A stretch of DNA of 64,000 bases from Abyssisolibacter fermentans (GCF_001559865.1 NZ_LOHE01000112.1:84068-148067); one strand, 5' to 3'; counted from the first letter of the stretch, positions 17,093 through 26,184 are shown. Made by a program: numbers and translations. The notes: a model not told the origin generated them from the sequence alone.

Positions 17093-17929
17093 ATGAAATT
17101 AAAAGTTTTGGTAGATAATAATACATTTATAGATCGATATTTTTTGGGAGAACCAGGAGTATCATATTACATTCAAGATGAAGAAATAAAAATATTATTT
17201 GATACAGGTTATTCAGATGCATTTATTAAAAATGCAAAGAAAATGAATATAAGTCTTATGGATATAGATTACATAGTAATATCACATGGACATAATGACC
17301 ATACATGGGGCATAATACCTTTAATTAGACATTATTCAGAAGCAAAGATAGAAAGTATAGCTTATAAAATACCAACGCTTATAGCACATCCAGAAACGTT
17401 TTTACATAAGGAATATAATAATGAAGAAATAGGCAGTATTATTAACAGTGAAAAATTAAGCAAACATTTTAAAATGAATTTGAGCAAATCACATGTTTGG
17501 TTAACAGAAAAAATTGTTTTTCTTGGTGAAATAGAAAGATGTAATAATTTCGAGAATAAAGAACCAATAGGGAAATATGAAAAAAACGGTATTAAAGAAG
17601 ATGATTATTTAATAGATGATTCTGCATTAGTTTACAAATCATCAGAAGGATTAGTAATAATAACTGGATGTTCTCATGCAGGTATATGTAATATTATCGA
17701 ACATGCAAAAAAAATATGTAAAGACGATAGAATCATTGATATAATAGGAGGATTTCATCTGTTAAATCCAAGTGAGAAACAACTAGAAGGTACTATAGAC
17801 TATTTCAAACAAGCAGACATAAAAGAGATTCATGCATGTCACTGTACAGATTTAAAATCAAAAATAGCATTGTCTAACATTGTAAACTTAGAAGAAGTAG
17901 GTGTAGGTCTTTCGTTAGAGTATAAATAA
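17093..17929 (+). CDS. Metallo-beta-lactamase-fold hydrolase
   Basis: This 278-residue cytoplasmic protein has the MBL-fold metal motif SHGHNDHTWG near residues 64-73 and later metal-ligand segments GCSHAGICN and GGFHLL. The arrangement resembles the family annotated as 7,8-dihydropterin-6-methyl-4-(beta-D-ribofuranosyl)aminobenzene 5-phosphate synthase-like. In bacteria the true reaction of such proteins is mostly unknown. The start at 17093 follows GAGGGGTAT. It stands alone between the spoVS terminator and a methyltransferase gene. Confidence 0.85.
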   Translation: MKLKVLVDNNTFIDRYFLGEPGVSYYIQDEEIKILFDTGYSDAFIKNAKKMNISLMDIDYIVISHGHNDHTWGIIPLIRHYSEAKIESIAYKIPTLIAHPETFLHKEYNNEEIGSIINSEKLSKHFKMNLSKSHVWLTEKIVFLGEIERCNNFENKEPIGKYEKNGIKEDDYLIDDSALVYKSSEGLVIITGCSHAGICNIIEHAKKICKDDRIIDIIGGFHLLNPSEKQLEGTIDYFKQADIKEIHACHCTDLKSKIALSNIVNLEEVGVGLSLEYK

Positions 17930-18026
17930 AATACAATTTTTTATTAACATACCACAAAATAAAATTATTGATAAATTGTAGGGATAATAATATAATTATG
18001 TATAAAATAGTGTGAGGTGATAAAAT

Positions 18027-18806
18027 ATGGAGTGCGAGCGAAAAAATACATTTAATGATATTGCAAATGAATATGAAAAAAACAGACCAACATATCCAGC
18101 AAAGTTATTTAAAGATATTGTACAATATGCTGATTTAGATAAAAATGATAGAATCATAGAAATAGGAAGTGGAACAGGAAAAGCGACAGAAGGTTTTGTT
18201 AATATTGGGTATAATAATATAACATGTGTTGAACTTGGAAGTGAACTTATAGCATTAACACAAGAAAAATTCAAGAATGAAAAAACAATTAATTTTGTTC
18301 ATAGATCATTTGAAGAGGCAAAGATAAAATCAAATGATTATGACTTAGCAATATCAGCAACAGCCTTTCATTTTGTAGACCCTAAAGTAGGTTATCCTAA
18401 AGTCCATAGAATTCTAAAAAAAGGTAGTTCACTAGCATTCTTTTGGACAGTGCATGTTCAAGAATATGATGAGATATATAATCAAATAAGAGAATTATAT
18501 AAAAAGTATGCACCAGAATTAAATGACGAGAAAATGCCTACACCAGAAGAAGATATAAATGACATTGGAAAAAATATTAAAGCAACAGAGCTTTTTAGTA
18601 ACTTAGAAATAAAGAAATATAAATGGATGCATACATATACTTCAGATGAGTATGTTGGTTTATTAAACACTCATTCACGTCATAGAATTTTAGAAAAAGA
18701 GAAAAAAGAGCCTTTACTTAAAGAGATAAAAGAGATAATAGATAATAATGGAGGTAAAATCGAAAAACAATGCTTAGTAGCTCTATTCTTAGGTAAAAAA
18801 ATATAA
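18027..18806 (+). CDS. Class I SAM-dependent methyltransferase
   Basis: This 259-residue protein has a Rossmann methyltransferase core. Motif I is IIEIGSGTGKATE near residues 46-58, the acidic end of strand 2 is CVELGSEL, and motif IV lies around LAISATAFHFVD. The FNDIANEYEKNRPTYP opening is typical of small-molecule methyltransferases of the Methyltransf_11/25 type. The substrate is not identifiable. The start at 18027 follows GTGAGGTGAT. Confidence 0.88.
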   Translation: MECERKNTFNDIANEYEKNRPTYPAKLFKDIVQYADLDKNDRIIEIGSGTGKATEGFVNIGYNNITCVELGSELIALTQEKFKNEKTINFVHRSFEEAKIKSNDYDLAISATAFHFVDPKVGYPKVHRILKKGSSLAFFWTVHVQEYDEIYNQIRELYKKYAPELNDEKMPTPEEDINDIGKNIKATELFSNLEIKKYKWMHTYTSDEYVGLLNTHSRHRILEKEKKEPLLKEIKEIIDNNGGKIEKQCLVALFLGKKI

Positions 18807-18850
18807 ATGAATAATTTTGGATTATATTGATATAGAAATGAGGATTATAA

Positions 18851-19426
18851 ATGACAAGAAAGATAGTTGTAGAAGATTATAACCCAAAATGGGCAGAGGA
18901 ATTCGAAAAACTAAAAGCAGTATATTTAGAAAAATTGAAGGAAATAAACGTAGATATACAGCATGTTGGTAGTACATCCGTATGTGGGTTAGCTGCAAAA
19001 CCAATAATAGATATAGATATAATAGTACAAAATGATGAAGATTTAAAGAATGTGATTAAAAGACTTGCTAGCCTAGGCTATGAGCATGAAGGAAATATGG
19101 GTATTAAAGGTAGAGAAGCATTCAAGAGAGTATCAGATGAAGTACCATATAATACAGTTATTAAAGAATGGATGCCGCATCATTTATACGCAGGTATCAG
19201 AGGTTGTGTAAGTTTAGAAAATCATTTGCTATTAAGAGATTATTTAAGACAAAATAAAGATGCAGCATTAGAATATGGTAACCTAAAGAAAAAACTAGCA
19301 GTTAAATACAAATATGATATTGATACGTATGTAGAAAAGAAGACATCGTTTATAATAGATATACTAAGCAAATCTGGAATATCAAAAAAAGATTTGCTAG
19401 ATATAGAAAAACAGAATAAGAAGTAG
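18851..19426 (+). CDS. GrpB family nucleotidyltransferase-like protein
   Basis: The protein has 191 residues and belongs to the GrpB/UPF0157 family, a nucleotidyltransferase-fold group also seen fused to dephospho-CoA kinase in some bacteria. Diagnostic features are VEDYNPKWAEEFE at the start, IQHVGSTSVCGLAAKPIIDIDI with the catalytic-type acidic pair, and the later HHLYAG and LLLRDYLR segments. The biochemical role is unknown. The start at 18851 has GAGG about 10 bases upstream. A terminator follows. Confidence 0.9.
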   Translation: MTRKIVVEDYNPKWAEEFEKLKAVYLEKLKEINVDIQHVGSTSVCGLAAKPIIDIDIIVQNDEDLKNVIKRLASLGYEHEGNMGIKGREAFKRVSDEVPYNTVIKEWMPHHLYAGIRGCVSLENHLLLRDYLRQNKDAALEYGNLKKKLAVKYKYDIDTYVEKKTSFIIDILSKSGISKKDLLDIEKQNKK

Positions 19427-19448
19427 AATAAAAGCATACATTGTATTC

Positions 19449-19492
19449 AATAAGTGAATGTCTTAAATATGAGACAAATCACTTATTTTTTT
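19449..19492 (+). terminator. Terminator after the GrpB-family gene
   Basis: AATAAGTGA pairs with TCACTTATT, with an inner TGTCT/AGACA stem, followed by a T-run. It starts about 22 bases after the stop codon. Confidence 0.85.
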
Positions 19493-19682
19493 ATCTTTAT
19501 TTGTGATATCAAAATGGATATTTTTATATTGTACTTATTTTCAAATAATTCATTTTAGTTATTATTAAAATAATTTATAAAAGTTTGTAACTGTATATGA
19601 TAATTAAATATTAGTTAATAATGTTAAGCCTGTATAGTATAATAATAAAAGTTAGGTTGAAAAGCTTTGAGGAGGTTTATTA

Positions 19683-20957
19683 ATGGCAGATTACAAACAA
19701 TTGTGGAGTTCGTTAGATATTGACTTAGAAAAACATGATCAACTTTGTGAAGTTTTACCAGAGTTTTATAGCGAAGTATACATGTCACAAGAAAACAGAC
19801 CTGAAGGAATGAATTATTTTAATATGGTTATTTCAGAAATACATGGTTTAAGAATTAAAGAAATAAATGAAGGAAAAAAAGATAATAAAAAAGTAGTAGG
19901 AACATTTTGTGTATTTGTACCAGACGAAATAATAACAGCAGCAGGAGGAGTAAGTGTTGGGCTTTGTGCAGGTTCGGATTTTTGGCATCCAGATGGTGAA
20001 AAAATAGTTCCTAAAAATACTTGTCCATTAGTGAAAGCAGCTGTAGGAGCTTATTTTGGTAAAACATGTCCATACTTTCAATCATGTGATTTAATAGTAG
20101 GGGAAACAACTTGTGATGCAAAGAAAAAAGCATGGGAAATTTTTAGCGAAGAAATAGATACTCATGTAATGGAATTACCACAAATGAAAAGAGAAAAGAA
20201 CAAGCAACAATGGAAAGAAGAAGTTGAATTATTCAAAGAAAAAATGGAGCAAGTCACTGGTAACACTATAACAGAAGATGTTTTATATGAAAGAATAAAA
20301 ATTCATAATAAAAAGAGAAAAGTACTTAAAAGATTATATGATTTTAGAAAACTAGATAATTCACCGATAAGCGGAAAAGATACACTACTTATAACACAAA
20401 TAGCTTTTTATGATGATCCAGAGAGATTTATAGAAATGACAGAAAAGCTATGTGATGAATTAGACGAAAGAGTGAAAAAAGGTATAGGAGTATACAAAAA
20501 AGATGCTCCAAGACTTCTTATTACTGGTACACCTATGGCTGTTCCTAACTGGAAAATGCATCATATTATTGAAACAAGTGGAGCTGCTGTTGTAGCGGAA
20601 GAAACATGTACAGGAACAAAATATTTTAAAAATTTAATTTCAGAAGAAAGTAAAGACATGGATGGTATGATTAAAAACATAGCAGATAAATATATCAAAA
20701 CAAACTGTGCAGTATTTACGCCAAATACTGATAGGATTGATGACATTGTAAGCTTGTATAAAGAATATAATGCAGATGGAGTAATATACTATACTCTACC
20801 ATTTTGTACCTGTTATGCTAGTGAGTTTAGAAGTGTTAAAGAAGCACTAGAAAAAGAAGGAATACCTGTTATAATGATAGAAACAGGGTATGGATTAGAA
20901 GATGCAGGTCAAATTAAGACAAGGTTAGAAGCATTCTTAGAAATGATAGAAGGTTAG
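19683..20957 (+). CDS. Double-cubane-cluster protein, 2-hydroxyacyl-CoA dehydratase-like
   Basis: This 424-residue protein belongs to the 2-hydroxyacyl-CoA dehydratase D-component (HgdB) superfamily. Cysteines at residues 76, 95, 114, 129, 135 and 144, plus later ones in EETCTGTKYF and FCTCYASEF, are arranged as in the single-subunit double-cubane (8Fe-9S) cluster proteins, not the two-subunit dehydratases. Members accept electrons at very low potential from an ATP-driven partner; the natural substrate is generally unknown. The adjoining activator gene (21236-22003) and DUF3343 gene form the usual trio. The start follows GAGGAGG; a TTAATA-N17-TATAAT promoter at 19615-19643 is possible. Confidence 0.85.
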   Translation: MADYKQLWSSLDIDLEKHDQLCEVLPEFYSEVYMSQENRPEGMNYFNMVISEIHGLRIKEINEGKKDNKKVVGTFCVFVPDEIITAAGGVSVGLCAGSDFWHPDGEKIVPKNTCPLVKAAVGAYFGKTCPYFQSCDLIVGETTCDAKKKAWEIFSEEIDTHVMELPQMKREKNKQQWKEEVELFKEKMEQVTGNTITEDVLYERIKIHNKKRKVLKRLYDFRKLDNSPISGKDTLLITQIAFYDDPERFIEMTEKLCDELDERVKKGIGVYKKDAPRLLITGTPMAVPNWKMHHIIETSGAAVVAEETCTGTKYFKNLISEESKDMDGMIKNIADKYIKTNCAVFTPNTDRIDDIVSLYKEYNADGVIYYTLPFCTCYASEFRSVKEALEKEGIPVIMIETGYGLEDAGQIKTRLEAFLEMIEG

Positions 20958-20965
20958 ATTAAACT

Positions 20966-21217
20966 ATGTATTCATACATTCTATTTCCAAATCATAATAA
21001 CGGCTTACTAATGGAAAAAGTACTGAAAAAGAACAGAATAAAATATACAATATCACCAACTCCAAGAGAACTAAGTGTGTGTTGTGGTATATCCATAATG
21101 ATAAAAAAAGAAGACAAAGAAAGAGTTGAAAAATTAATACAAGCAACCCCTAATTTAAAAACCGAAGGAATTCATAGTTTAAAGATGAAAAAAAAGAAAA
21201 AATTCATCAATATATAG
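20966..21217 (+). CDS. DUF3343 protein (putative Se/S carrier-like)
   Basis: The 83-residue protein starts with a SYILFPNHNNGLLMEKVLK segment and has the CCG motif (RELSVCCGISIMI) characteristic of DUF3343. These small proteins are often annotated as putative Se/S carrier-like. It lies 8 bases after the double-cubane protein gene and 18 bases before the activator gene, so all three are surely cotranscribed. An electron-transfer, sulfur-handling or cluster-maturation role for the complex is an inference from context. The C-terminus is strongly basic (KMKKKKKF). Confidence 0.8.
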   Translation: MYSYILFPNHNNGLLMEKVLKKNRIKYTISPTPRELSVCCGISIMIKKEDKERVEKLIQATPNLKTEGIHSLKMKKKKKFINI

Positions 21218-21235
21218 ATTGAAAGGGGCATCAAA

Positions 21236-22003
21236 TTGTATTCAATTGGAATAGATTCAGGTTCAGTAGCCACAAAGGCAGTATTATTTAATGGGGAAGT
21301 AGTAGATTATATAATAAGTCCTACAGGCTGGAATCCAAAAGAGAGTTCTAAAAATATTTATAAAGAGATATTAGAAAAAAATAAAATCTATAAAAGCCAG
21401 ATAGTAAACGTAATAGGTACTGGTTATGGTAGAATTTCTATGGATTTCATAGATAAAGCAATAACAGAAATTACTTGTCATGCAAAAGGAATGCATTATT
21501 TAAACACTGATACTAGAACCATATTAGATATTGGCGGTCAAGACAGTAAAGTTATAAATATTGATGAGAACGGGAATGTAATAGATTTTTTTATGAATGA
21601 TAAATGTGCTGCGGGTACAGGACGTTTTTTACAAGTAATGGCAGTAACACTAGGCATTGATATTGAAAAAATTGATGAAGAGATAGACATTAATAAAAAA
21701 GCACAAAAAATATCTAGTATGTGTACTGTTTTTGCTGAATCAGAAGTTGTAAGTTTGTTAGCTCAGGGTATGGATAAAGCAAGTATATTTCTAGGAATAT
21801 TAGAGTCAATTGGAGACAGAGCATCTACTATGTTGCATAGAATAAATCTTAATGCAGAAATAAGTTTTAGTGGTGGTGTAGCGAAAAGTAATCTCATTAA
21901 AAAAATTATAGAAAAGAAGATAAAAAAAGAAATATATGTGCCTTATAATTCGCAAATTATAGGAGCATTAGGGGCAGCAGTAAAAGGGTATAAAATCGAT
22001 TGA
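21236..22003 (+). CDS. ATP-dependent activator/reductase of the double-cubane protein
   Basis: This 255-residue ASKHA-fold ATPase belongs to the 2-hydroxyglutaryl-CoA dehydratase activator (HgdC) family. The phosphate-binding IGIDSGSVATKA loop is at the N-terminus, DIGGQDSK is near 98-105, and the cluster cysteines 124 (NDKCAAGTG) and 163 (SSMCTVF) would hold one 4Fe-4S at the dimer interface. It hydrolyses ATP to inject electrons into the partner encoded upstream. The start is TTG at 21236, about 7 bases after AAAGGGG; no ATG fits the conserved beginning. The stop codon lies in the loop of the terminator. Confidence 0.9.
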   Translation: MYSIGIDSGSVATKAVLFNGEVVDYIISPTGWNPKESSKNIYKEILEKNKIYKSQIVNVIGTGYGRISMDFIDKAITEITCHAKGMHYLNTDTRTILDIGGQDSKVINIDENGNVIDFFMNDKCAAGTGRFLQVMAVTLGIDIEKIDEEIDINKKAQKISSMCTVFAESEVVSLLAQGMDKASIFLGILESIGDRASTMLHRINLNAEISFSGGVAKSNLIKKIIEKKIKKEIYVPYNSQIIGALGAAVKGYKID

Positions 22004-22020
22004 TTTCGATTTTATACCCT
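21985..22020 (+). terminator. Terminator overlapping the end of the activator gene
   Basis: AGGGTATAAAATCGA (21985-21999) pairs perfectly with TCGATTTTATACCCT (22006-22020). The TGA stop codon (22001-22003) is in the loop, so the last five codons form part of the stem. A weak T-rich tail, TTGTTATATA, follows. Confidence 0.8.
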
Positions 22021-22439
22021 TTGTTATATAGCATCTCATGGGTTTATTTCCATATTAAGAAATATTGAATAATAATGAATTATTTAGTTATTTATAACAT
22101 AAATAAAAATATATGTATGAGTTTTTTATGATATAATTACATTAATAGTAAAATGATAAAAAAGTCCGAATTTCAGAAATATTTTCAAATCCATAATTTA
22201 ATTGAAATATCAAATACATTTAAAAATAATTTATTAAAACATTTGAAGCGATTAATACGGAAATTATACTAAATGTAGATGCGGAATTATTATTTTTATG
22301 ATATAGTTCATAATATATAGTGTTTTGAAAAAATTTAACTATTAATATTAAAAAATTTCTAAAGAATTTAATGAGTATCTTATGAATAAATAATTTGAAT
22401 ATACTTAGATTAGTAGAATAAATAGAAAAGAGGTTTGCA
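22021..22439 (+). other. 420-base non-coding gap before the integrase-like/DUF6930-like gene
   Basis: TGATATAAT at 22129-22137 is an extended -10 element that would give a leader of roughly 300 nucleotides for the gene at 22440. No open frame, known riboswitch or clear repeat is seen in the rest. Confidence 0.4.
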
Positions 22440-23927
22440 ATGGAATACAGTTTATATGAGAAACAAAAAAATACCAACACGAAAATAAATGAAAAACTCC
22501 TTGGGGGTTTTAAATATTGGTTATTGGAAGCAGGTTTAACCTCTAAAACAGTACAAAATCATGTTGGAAATGTAGAGTTTTATATTAACGAATTTTTGAC
22601 ATATTATGAAGTGATAACTGCTGATGCAGGGTGGTCAGAGATAGATATGTTTTTCAGTGATTGGCTTATAAGAAAAACATTTGCTACAGAATATACAATA
22701 AAGAAAAATATAACTTCACTAAAAAAATTTTATAAGTTCTTATATGAAGAAAATATCATAGAAAAAAAGGATTATGATTTATTTTTAGAGACTATTAAAA
22801 AGAATAAAGAATCATGGATTAAAGTAGCTAATCAGTATAATGATAATGTTGAATATTTAGCATATGAAGATGATTACAACAATAATAACATAGAAACAGA
22901 ATACGATATAGTAAAAGTAAAGTCATTATTTGAAGCAGTAAAAAAGTTTTCTCAACTAAAGCCTTGGAAAGATTTTGGAAACACAGATGTATTTGGGATT
23001 AAATTTCATGATGAAGAAGATATTTTTTTCTGTAGTATACTTGGATATGCTGGAGAGGCATTTGGATTATCTATTTATAAAGGTTTAGAAGGAATAGAAA
23101 GCTATTTTAAATTACTAGATAGCAAATATGATTTAGAAGAAGAAATGATTCACGTAATGGATACATGTACACTTTACTTTGACGATAGAAAGGATATTGA
23201 AAAAGAAGACTATGAATTAATTCAAATGTCGGGAATTACTTTTAATGGGAAAAAACAATGGCCGTCTTTTAGAGTTTTCAAACCTGGTTTTACTCCAAGA
23301 TTAATAAATCCAAAGGAATTAAATTTATTAGAACGAATTTTTAGTGTAATAAATGATTATATAATAGATCTAAAAGAAAACTATGATAAGGCTTCATTAT
23401 TACAATATGGAAAGTGCAATGTTAGAGAATATTCTCTAGATAATACCTATACAGATGTTGTATATAGCTATTCAGAGTTACATGAAAAAAATGAAAGAGT
23501 AATAGAAATCCCAATTAACTATAATGAATTGCAAGTAAGACGAATAAAGAAAACATGTAAAATAATAGATGATATTTGGGAAATAGATTCTTTTTATCAT
23601 ATAATGCCAGTAGAGGAGAATGAAGAGATTTACTTTCCATCAATATTTTTAACCGCAAGTGTAAATATGGAGATCATAGTTGGCTATTCACTGACACATC
23701 CATATAATATAGCTGAGAACGCTCAGAATTATTTATTATCGTTATTTAGTGACAATAAAATAATACCAAAAAGAATCATTCTTTCAGATGAAAAAATCTA
23801 TATGTATTTAGATGACATTTTTGAAAAACTTGATATTCCTGTTGATGTAGTAGACAAATTAAATGTGATACCAAATATTAAAAAGGAATTATTTAATGAT
23901 ATTTTAAATGATGAGATAGAAAATTAA
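22440..23927 (+). CDS. Integrase-type SAM-like domain fused to a DUF6930/DUF7309-like region
   Basis: The protein has 495 residues. Residues ~15-110 look like the N-terminal SAM-like core-binding domain of tyrosine recombinases: LLGGFKYWLLEAGLTSKTVQNH ends in a helix pair, and KKNITSLKKFYKFLYEENII closes it. There is no downstream catalytic domain with R-HxxR-Y residues. Residues ~160-490 instead resemble the DUF6930/DUF7309 type, with W-DFGNTDVFGIKF, FCSILGYAGEAFGLSIYKG and a second copy-like region near ASVNMEIIVGYSL. It is predicted soluble. The function is unknown; the first domain may bind DNA without recombining it. Preceded by AAAGAGGTTTGC. Confidence 0.55.
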   Translation: MEYSLYEKQKNTNTKINEKLLGGFKYWLLEAGLTSKTVQNHVGNVEFYINEFLTYYEVITADAGWSEIDMFFSDWLIRKTFATEYTIKKNITSLKKFYKFLYEENIIEKKDYDLFLETIKKNKESWIKVANQYNDNVEYLAYEDDYNNNNIETEYDIVKVKSLFEAVKKFSQLKPWKDFGNTDVFGIKFHDEEDIFFCSILGYAGEAFGLSIYKGLEGIESYFKLLDSKYDLEEEMIHVMDTCTLYFDDRKDIEKEDYELIQMSGITFNGKKQWPSFRVFKPGFTPRLINPKELNLLERIFSVINDYIIDLKENYDKASLLQYGKCNVREYSLDNTYTDVVYSYSELHEKNERVIEIPINYNELQVRRIKKTCKIIDDIWEIDSFYHIMPVEENEEIYFPSIFLTASVNMEIIVGYSLTHPYNIAENAQNYLLSLFSDNKIIPKRIILSDEKIYMYLDDIFEKLDIPVDVVDKLNVIPNIKKELFNDILNDEIEN

Positions 23928-23995
23928 AAGTAATAATTTTTGGATAACTAATAAGTAAATAACGTGCTAATTTTATGTTAAGAGGGTGGTAGTTT

Positions 23996-24601
23996 ATGAT
24001 TGTTTTAAATGGGGGATCATATTATCCACAATCAAAGGATATAGATAAAGAATGGATATCAAGGATAAAAAAAGACGATTTAATCATATTTATACCTTCA
24101 GCAACAACACGCTCACAAGTGGAGTATTATGAATTTTTTAGGAAACAGATGCTTATATATGGATTGATTAATGTAGAGTATGTTGATTTATATAAGGATT
24201 GGAAAAGAGTTTCTGATGCTAAAGTCATATATATAGCTGGTGGTAATACGTATAAGCTTATGGATATAATGAATAAATCAGGATTTTCACAATATTTAAT
24301 TAAAGAACACAAAGAAAAAATAATAATTGGCAATAGTGCGGGTGCAGTTGTACTTGGCAAAAGCATTGAAACATCTAATGATAGTGACATAATAGGACTT
24401 GATAATAAAAAAGGTCTAAATATAGTTGATTTCTCAGTATGTCCACATTATAATGAGGATAAAAAAGATAGGCTTAATAATTTGTCCAAGATGCTAAAAC
24501 ATAGAGTAATAGGACTAACAGAAAAATCTGGGTTAATAATTGATAATGATAATAAAAAAGAGATTAACTGTATAGAAGAATTCAATGGAATACGCATTTA
24601 G
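23996..24601 (+). CDS. Peptidase S51 (dipeptidase E-like)
   Basis: The 201-residue protein has the class-I glutamine-amidotransferase-like fold of family S51. The nucleophile elbow is GNSAGAVVLGKS, with the catalytic serine near residue 115, and IYIAGGNTYKL precedes it. CPHYNED contains the histidine expected in the triad. Family members cleave aspartyl dipeptides or cyanophycin-type peptides; the exact substrate is unknown here. The start follows AGAGGGTGG. The end of the gene is part of a terminator hairpin. Confidence 0.85.
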   Translation: MIVLNGGSYYPQSKDIDKEWISRIKKDDLIIFIPSATTRSQVEYYEFFRKQMLIYGLINVEYVDLYKDWKRVSDAKVIYIAGGNTYKLMDIMNKSGFSQYLIKEHKEKIIIGNSAGAVVLGKSIETSNDSDIIGLDNKKGLNIVDFSVCPHYNEDKKDRLNNLSKMLKHRVIGLTEKSGLIIDNDNKKEINCIEEFNGIRI

Positions 24602-24619
24602 AACTCCGTATTCCATTTT
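24585..24619 (+). terminator. Terminator overlapping the end of the S51 peptidase gene
   Basis: TGGAATACG at 24585-24593 pairs with CGTATTCCA at 24607-24615, followed by TTTT. The stop codon is in the loop. Confidence 0.8.
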
Positions 24620-24746
24620 AATAATATTATGCTTTTTTTAAGTTTATTAATAATTTTAGATATATTTCATAAAGACAAATGTAAGCAAGGTAGGATAGGA
24701 AATAACAGTTATATTTTAGTACAATTAGTACATGGAGGTGAGAAAA

Positions 24747-25610
24747 ATGGATTTTATTCAAAACTTGCAGAGAGCAATCGACTATATGGAAGAGCATATA
24801 TTAGAACCTATTACATATGAAGATGTTGCAAAACATGTATACATGTCAAGTTATCATTTTCATAGGACATTTAGTTTAGTTACGGGTATTACAGCAAATA
24901 AATATATCAGGAATAGAAGATTATCTATGGCTGGGCAGGAACTCACTATATCTGATGTAAAGGTAATTGATATTGCTTTAAAATATGGTTATGATTCGCC
25001 AGAAAGTTTTACAAAGGCATTTTACAGATTTCATGGTATTGCGCCGAATGTGGCGAGGCGTGCAGGTATGAAATTAAAGTCTTTTAATCGTCTTCTTATT
25101 AAAATAAAAGTGGAAGGTGGTACTGTTATGGACTATAGGATTGAAAAACGAGAAGCATTTAAATTATTGGCTAAGGTTGCAAAGTTTAGAAATGAATCGA
25201 TTTCAGAAGAGGGAAATACTGAAATTCCAGACTTTTGGAAAGAATGTGGCGAAAATGGCACATTTGATGTTCTCAAACAAAACACTACTAAGCATGATAC
25301 TTATGGAGCTTGTGCACCAATATCAAAAGAAAGTACACATTTTGACTATGGCATAGGTATGGAATTTAGTGGTGGTAATGTACCGGAGGGATATACCATA
25401 TGGGAGGTAAAACCTACAGTATGGGCCGTATTTAAATGTATTGGGGAAACCGGAGATTGTATAGGTGAAACATGGGAAAAAATCTTTTCAGAGTTTCTTC
25501 CTGGTTCAGAGTATAGTATTATTGATGATACTGATTTTGAATTGTACTCACAAGATAATGATGCAGATTGTTTTTGTGAAATATGGGTTCCTGTTGAGAA
25601 AAAGAAATAA
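24747..25610 (+). CDS. AraC-family regulator with GyrI-like effector domain
   Basis: The protein has about 287 residues. Residues 1-105 form an AraC-type double helix-turn-helix, with ITYEDVAKHVYMSSYHFHRTF and then DIALKYGYDSPESFTKAFYRFHG. Residues ~125-285 form a GyrI-like/SOUL-type ligand-binding domain, with YRIEKREAFKLLAK near the start and CEIWVPVEKK at the end. Such regulators bind cationic or hydrophobic drugs or unknown small molecules. I chose ATG 24747, preceded by GGAGGTGAG, over the ATG at 24732, which overlaps the SD. No transporter gene is next to it. Confidence 0.9.
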   Translation: MDFIQNLQRAIDYMEEHILEPITYEDVAKHVYMSSYHFHRTFSLVTGITANKYIRNRRLSMAGQELTISDVKVIDIALKYGYDSPESFTKAFYRFHGIAPNVARRAGMKLKSFNRLLIKIKVEGGTVMDYRIEKREAFKLLAKVAKFRNESISEEGNTEIPDFWKECGENGTFDVLKQNTTKHDTYGACAPISKESTHFDYGIGMEFSGGNVPEGYTIWEVKPTVWAVFKCIGETGDCIGETWEKIFSEFLPGSEYSIIDDTDFELYSQDNDADCFCEIWVPVEKKK

Positions 25611-25637
25611 GTATAAATTAATTATATAAGATTATAA

Positions 25638-25674
25638 ATACCCCCCATATAGCTTTAGCTAAATGGGGGGTATT
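25638..25674. terminator. Bidirectional terminator between convergent genes
   Basis: AATACCCCCCAT at 25638-25649 pairs with ATGGGGGGTATT at 25663-25674, and an inner AGCT/AGCT stem shortens the loop. It lies between the AraC gene (+) and a membrane-protein gene (-) that converge. It is very GC-rich for this DNA. Confidence 0.85.
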
Positions 25675-25677
25675 AAC

Positions 25678-26184
25678 TTAATTCAACCATTTATATGGTA
25701 TTAAAAAAGTCCAAGGAATTGTTATTATTGCAATTGTAAGCGCTAATTTAAATCTAAGTTTTACTTCTTTTATATACTTAAATGTACGGTAGTAATTAAA
25801 TAAGTATATAAATAAACATGATACAAGCATTGCAAATACAACTGTCAAAAATCCTGCAACATTACTAAATGGATTATAACTAATTGCATTAGTAACCTCA
25901 TAAGGTATATCAAAGGTATTATCTACGACAGTTAGCGTAAGAAACAATATAATAGCTCCAATAAAATCTGCAATAAAACCAAATATCCAGACTTTAAGTA
26001 TGTTTTTTTTATAAAATGATTTTAGATCAAATTGATAGTTTCGTAATTTAAAAGCATAAAAACAACCAATTACCACTAGAGAATCAATTACAAAGTTCCC
26101 TGCAAGAGTAAATAGAATTACAGGTGGTAGAAATAGAATAATCCAGATTGGAAAAATAACATTATAAAGCTTAATTTCTTTCAT
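25678..26184 (-). CDS. Multi-pass membrane protein, function unknown
   Basis: This protein of about 168 residues has four or five hydrophobic segments, around residues 8-45, 65-90, 105-130 and 145-165. No catalytic or transport motif is recognised. I chose the ATG at 26184 (MKEIKLYN), because AAAGGAGT precedes it on the minus strand; a further 12 codons upstream lack a ribosome site. It is convergent with the AraC gene and downstream of the HTH-regulator gene on the same strand, separated by 252 bases with two hairpins. Confidence 0.7.
   Translation of the reverse strand: MKEIKLYNVIFPIWIILFLPPVILFTLAGNFVIDSLVVIGCFYAFKLRNYQFDLKSFYKKNILKVWIFGFIADFIGAIILFLTLTVVDNTFDIPYEVTNAISYNPFSNVAGFLTVVFAMLVSCLFIYLFNYYRTFKYIKEVKLRFKLALTIAIITIPWTFLIPYKWLN

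Noticed and set aside
22440..22780. Active tyrosine recombinase with an attachment site
   Set aside because: Only the SAM-like binding region is present; no catalytic arginines, HxxR or tyrosine follow, and no flanking direct repeats were found.
24629..24820. Small + frame overlapping the AraC gene start
   Set aside because: It has no SD, overlaps the AraC gene in another frame and shows no protein-like pattern.
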